From Sphingobium arseniciresistens (GTDB lineage: Bacteria > Pseudomonadota > Alphaproteobacteria > Sphingomonadales > Sphingomonadaceae), in the NCBI GenBank assembly GCA_029167225.1, contig JARFNK010000013.1:62001-126000 (forward strand): a stretch of 64,000 bases of DNA, written 5' to 3'. This document shows positions 61,515-64,000 of this stretch, one piece after another (positions within the stretch are counted from its first letter, which is position 1; the number at the start of each line of letters is the position of its first letter). The translations under genes were made by a program, and so were the position numbers. Under the pieces are notes generated by a model. The model was not told where the DNA came from. It searched no databases and saw only the letters and a list, made by a program, of their open reading frames with translations.

Positions 61515-63008
61515 GTGACGAAATCTTCCGAATTTCGCGAAGCATCGTTGAACCATCCCGAACAGGCCGACCGGCGATCCGGCACGCCGGCGATAGGCGA
61601 CCAAATGCGGATTTATGTCGATGGGCAGTGGGTTGCCTCGACGGGAACGGAAAGCATTGCCGTCATTGATCCAGCGACAGAAGAGACGATCGGCTCGGTC
61701 ATTCGCGGCACGGCTGAGGATGTCGACCGTGCGGTCCAGGCCGCGGCCGGTGCATTTGACAGCTGGTCGAACAGTTCACTTGAGGATCGCAAGGCTATCT
61801 TTCGCAAGCTTGCGGAGCTGACCGCGCAGCGTGTCGATGAGATTACGCGGACCATCGTCGCCGAGGTTGGCCAGCCGATTTCGTCTGCCCGTGTTTCGCA
61901 AAGCGCGGGCGCCGTCGATGAACTCAGGATCATGGCCGACGCGCTGGATGAGATTTCTTGGGTGGATTCCTATGACGGTGCCGAAGTGCGGCGTGAGGCG
62001 GCCGGCATAGTAGGTGCGATTACGGCGTGGAATGCGCCATTGCGCTCGATCATCTCGAAAGCCGGCGCAGCGATGGCCGCGGGCTGTACGGTTGTGCTCA
62101 AGAGCAGCGAAGTTGCACCTTTCAGCGCGTATATCTTTGCGGAAATGGCAGAGGAGGCGGGGATCCCCGCCGGTGTCTTCAACCTGGTGACGGGGACTGG
62201 CCCTGAAGTGGGCGAAGCGATCGCGCAGCATCCCCTGATCGATCTTGTGTCGCTGACTGGCTCGGTACGCGCGGGTCAGAGGGTGATGACGCTGGCTTCC
62301 GAAACGGTGAAGCGCGTCCACCTTGAGCTTGGCGGCAAGTCTGCGAACATGATTTTCGAAGGGGCCGATTTCGAGCAAGCGATATCGACCGGCATTGCCG
62401 ACGCCTTTCGCAATGCGGGGCAGGTTTGTGGTGGGCTTACGCGCGTGTTGGTGCCGCGTACCCGGCTGGCTGAAGCGGAAGAACTCGCTGTGGCCGCTGC
62501 AAATGGCTATGTCATCGGTGATCCTTTCGATCCGGCGACGACGCTAGGGCCTGTCATTACCGCCGTGCAGCGTGAGCGCATCCGGGATTTCATTCGCTCT
62601 GCGCCGGGGGAGGGCGCACGGCTTCTGACAGGCGGCGCGGAGATGCCGGAGGGCATGGAGCGGGGCTTCTATGTACGGCCCACCATATTCACCGGCGACA
62701 ATTCGATGTGCATCGCCCGAGAGGAGATTTTCGGGCCGGTCGTCACGATCATCCCTTTCGATACCGAGGATGAGGCTTTCGCGATCGCGAACGACTCTTC
62801 CTACGGCCTTGCCGGCGGCATCTGGGCAGAAACGCCCGAACGCGCCCGCGCGATGGCCAGGCGATTGCGGACCGGCCGCATCCGCATCAACGGCGCGCCG
62901 ATCAGCAAGCTGGCCCCGCACGGTGGCTTCAAGCTGTCCGGCATCGGCCGTGAATGGGGACGCTATGGGGTGGAGGAGTTTCTCGAATATAAGTCGGTAA
63001 ACGGCTGA
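61515..63008 (+). CDS. Aldehyde dehydrogenase (second copy)
   Basis: A 497-residue enzyme of the same family, about as distant from its neighbour as separate genes in such clusters usually are. WNAPLRSIISKAGAAM, HLELGGKSANMI and FRNAGQVCGGLTR supply Asn, Glu and Cys. GTG 61515 is favoured because GGAGA lies eight bases before it; ATG 61497 is an alternative. It follows the first ALDH by ~110 bases and ends within the next start (TGATG). Two ALDHs suggest two aldehyde steps or two substrate classes. Confidence 0.92.
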   Translation: MTKSSEFREASLNHPEQADRRSGTPAIGDQMRIYVDGQWVASTGTESIAVIDPATEETIGSVIRGTAEDVDRAVQAAAGAFDSWSNSSLEDRKAIFRKLAELTAQRVDEITRTIVAEVGQPISSARVSQSAGAVDELRIMADALDEISWVDSYDGAEVRREAAGIVGAITAWNAPLRSIISKAGAAMAAGCTVVLKSSEVAPFSAYIFAEMAEEAGIPAGVFNLVTGTGPEVGEAIAQHPLIDLVSLTGSVRAGQRVMTLASETVKRVHLELGGKSANMIFEGADFEQAISTGIADAFRNAGQVCGGLTRVLVPRTRLAEAEELAVAAANGYVIGDPFDPATTLGPVITAVQRERIRDFIRSAPGEGARLLTGGAEMPEGMERGFYVRPTIFTGDNSMCIAREEIFGPVVTIIPFDTEDEAFAIANDSSYGLAGGIWAETPERARAMARRLRTGRIRINGAPISKLAPHGGFKLSGIGREWGRYGVEEFLEYKSVNG

Positions 63009-64000
63009 TGCCGATCACGAGCCATGCACGATGCGTCTGCCACCGTGGCGGGCCCTTTGTCCCCACCACCATCGAGCGGCGGGATCCCGGCCCACATGAT
63101 GTCGTGATCAAGATTGCCTATGCGGGCATCTGTCATTCGGATCTGGAGCATGTCCACGCCAAGCGCGGCAATCCCACCTTCCCCATGGTGCCCGGGCATG
63201 AGATCGCAGGCGTCGTCACTGCCGTTGGTGGGGCTGTTACCAAGGTCGCCGTAGGGGACCATGCCGGTGTCGGCAACATGGTGGATTCCTGCCGCCGCTG
63301 TTCAAGTTGCCTGGCCGGCCTGGAGCAATATTGCAGTGGCCGGCGCGTGCTGACCTATAACTCGATCGATCATGATGGCGAGACCACCTATGGCGGTTAC
63401 AGCGAACTGATCGTGGTCGATGAGGCCTATGTCATTACAATCCCTGATGGCATGGCGCTATCCCAGGCCGCTCCATTATTTTGCGCCGGAATTACTGTCT
63501 ATTCGCCGTTGCGGCATTGGCGCGCGGGACCGGGGCGGCATGTCGCCATTGTTGGCTTTGGCGGGTTGGGTCATGTCGGTGTCCAGATTGCGCATGCGCT
63601 GGGCGCCCGTACGACAGTGCTGGACCTTTCCCCCGCAAAGCGGGAGGACGCTTTGAGGCTGGGCGCTGACGAATATGTCGTGTCATCCGAGCCCGGCGCC
63701 ATCGAGGCGCTTCAGGGCGCGTTCGACCTTATCATTTCCACGGTCCCCGCAAATGTCGATATCGACGCGTTTCTCTCCATGCTGGCGGTGGATGGGACGC
63801 TTGTCACCTTGGCCATCCCCGAAAAGCCCCTTACGTGCCTGGCGGCTTCCCTGCTGGCAAATCGGCGCTCGATCGCCGGCACCCGCAGCGGCGGCATCGC
63901 GGAGACGCAGGAGATGATCGACTTTTGTGCCACCCACGGGATCGGCGCGGAGGTCGAGATTATCGCCGCCGACGAGATCGATCGCGCCTATGAGCGCCTG
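63008..64000 (+). CDS. NAD(P)-dependent alcohol dehydrogenase, cinnamyl-alcohol-type (3' cut)
   Basis: At least 331 residues of a medium-chain dehydrogenase continue to the window end. Catalytic zinc ligands are in AYAGICHSDLEH and VPGHEIAGVV, the structural zinc motif is CRRCSSCLAGLEQYC, and the cofactor loop is GFGGLGHVGVQIAHALGA. This is the pattern of the YahK/CAD subgroup that works with aldehydes and NADPH. Its ATG overlaps the preceding stop by one base, so it is in the same operon as the second ALDH. Confidence 0.9.
   Translation, partial: MPITSHARCVCHRGGPFVPTTIERRDPGPHDVVIKIAYAGICHSDLEHVHAKRGNPTFPMVPGHEIAGVVTAVGGAVTKVAVGDHAGVGNMVDSCRRCSSCLAGLEQYCSGRRVLTYNSIDHDGETTYGGYSELIVVDEAYVITIPDGMALSQAAPLFCAGITVYSPLRHWRAGPGRHVAIVGFGGLGHVGVQIAHALGARTTVLDLSPAKREDALRLGADEYVVSSEPGAIEALQGAFDLIISTVPANVDIDAFLSMLAVDGTLVTLAIPEKPLTCLAASLLANRRSIAGTRSGGIAETQEMIDFCATHGIGAEVEIIAADEIDRAYERL

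Overview
The window is high-GC DNA from a Gram-negative alphaproteobacterium, most probably a sphingomonad. Support for this is inferential: two TonB-dependent receptors, many Sec/Tat-exported hydrolases, FixJ/HWE-type signalling and dense ATGA-coupled catabolic operons. No rRNA, tRNA, insertion sequence, integrase or CRISPR array was recognised. Both ends cut genes: a TonB-dependent receptor at the left edge and an alcohol dehydrogenase at the right edge.

Layout. 0-7 kb: receptor 3' end, a chemoreceptor, a DUF2332 protein, an unknown protein and a complete TonB-dependent receptor. 7-22 kb: a guanidine (urea-carboxylase-type) nitrogen-acquisition region. It has an ABC transporter, a NikR-like regulator that has lost most nickel ligands, the two DUF1989 subunits of carboxyguanidine deiminase, a 1195-residue biotin-dependent carboxylase and allophanate hydrolase. 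Next to it, on the other strand, lie a di-iron hydroxylase, a secreted beta-propeller and two metallo-beta-lactamase-fold proteins. A shared operator-like sequence (TATTAM-N14-GTAWTAWTTG) occurs before the hydroxylase, in the divergent promoter and just before the NikR-like gene, suggesting one regulon. 22-31.8 kb: small and stress-type genes (ImmA-like peptidase, HTH protein, 2OG dioxygenase, nitrobindin-like protein, cNMP-thioredoxin-reductase fusion with a UBP zinc finger, hydrolase) and a four-gene two-component locus. 31.9-37.5 kb: an SDR/ApbE/FMN-binding/hydrolase operon and a DHA2-type exporter.

37.6-45.2 kb: a LysR regulator with a cupin, a carboxymuconolactone-decarboxylase-like protein, two exported hydrolases and a molybdenum hydroxylase (isoquinoline 1-oxidoreductase type). 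A 31-bp element that overlaps the lysR start codon recurs in the promoter region of the molybdenum hydroxylase. 45.5-64 kb: a catabolic cluster with acyl-CoA dehydrogenase, CoA-transferase, serine hydrolase, IclR regulator, MFS importer, double-hotdog MaoC dehydratase, iron-type alcohol dehydrogenase, DUF2889 protein, cupin, two MDR-type alcohol dehydrogenases and two aldehyde dehydrogenases. Seven promoter regions here carry paired CGTATATACG-like cores 20 bp apart, a probable IclR regulon. Together these genes would import a compound, oxidise an alcohol to an acid, attach CoA and begin beta-oxidation; the substrate cannot be read from the sequence.

All motif matches were found by eye; family names rest on recognised motifs, not on database searches.
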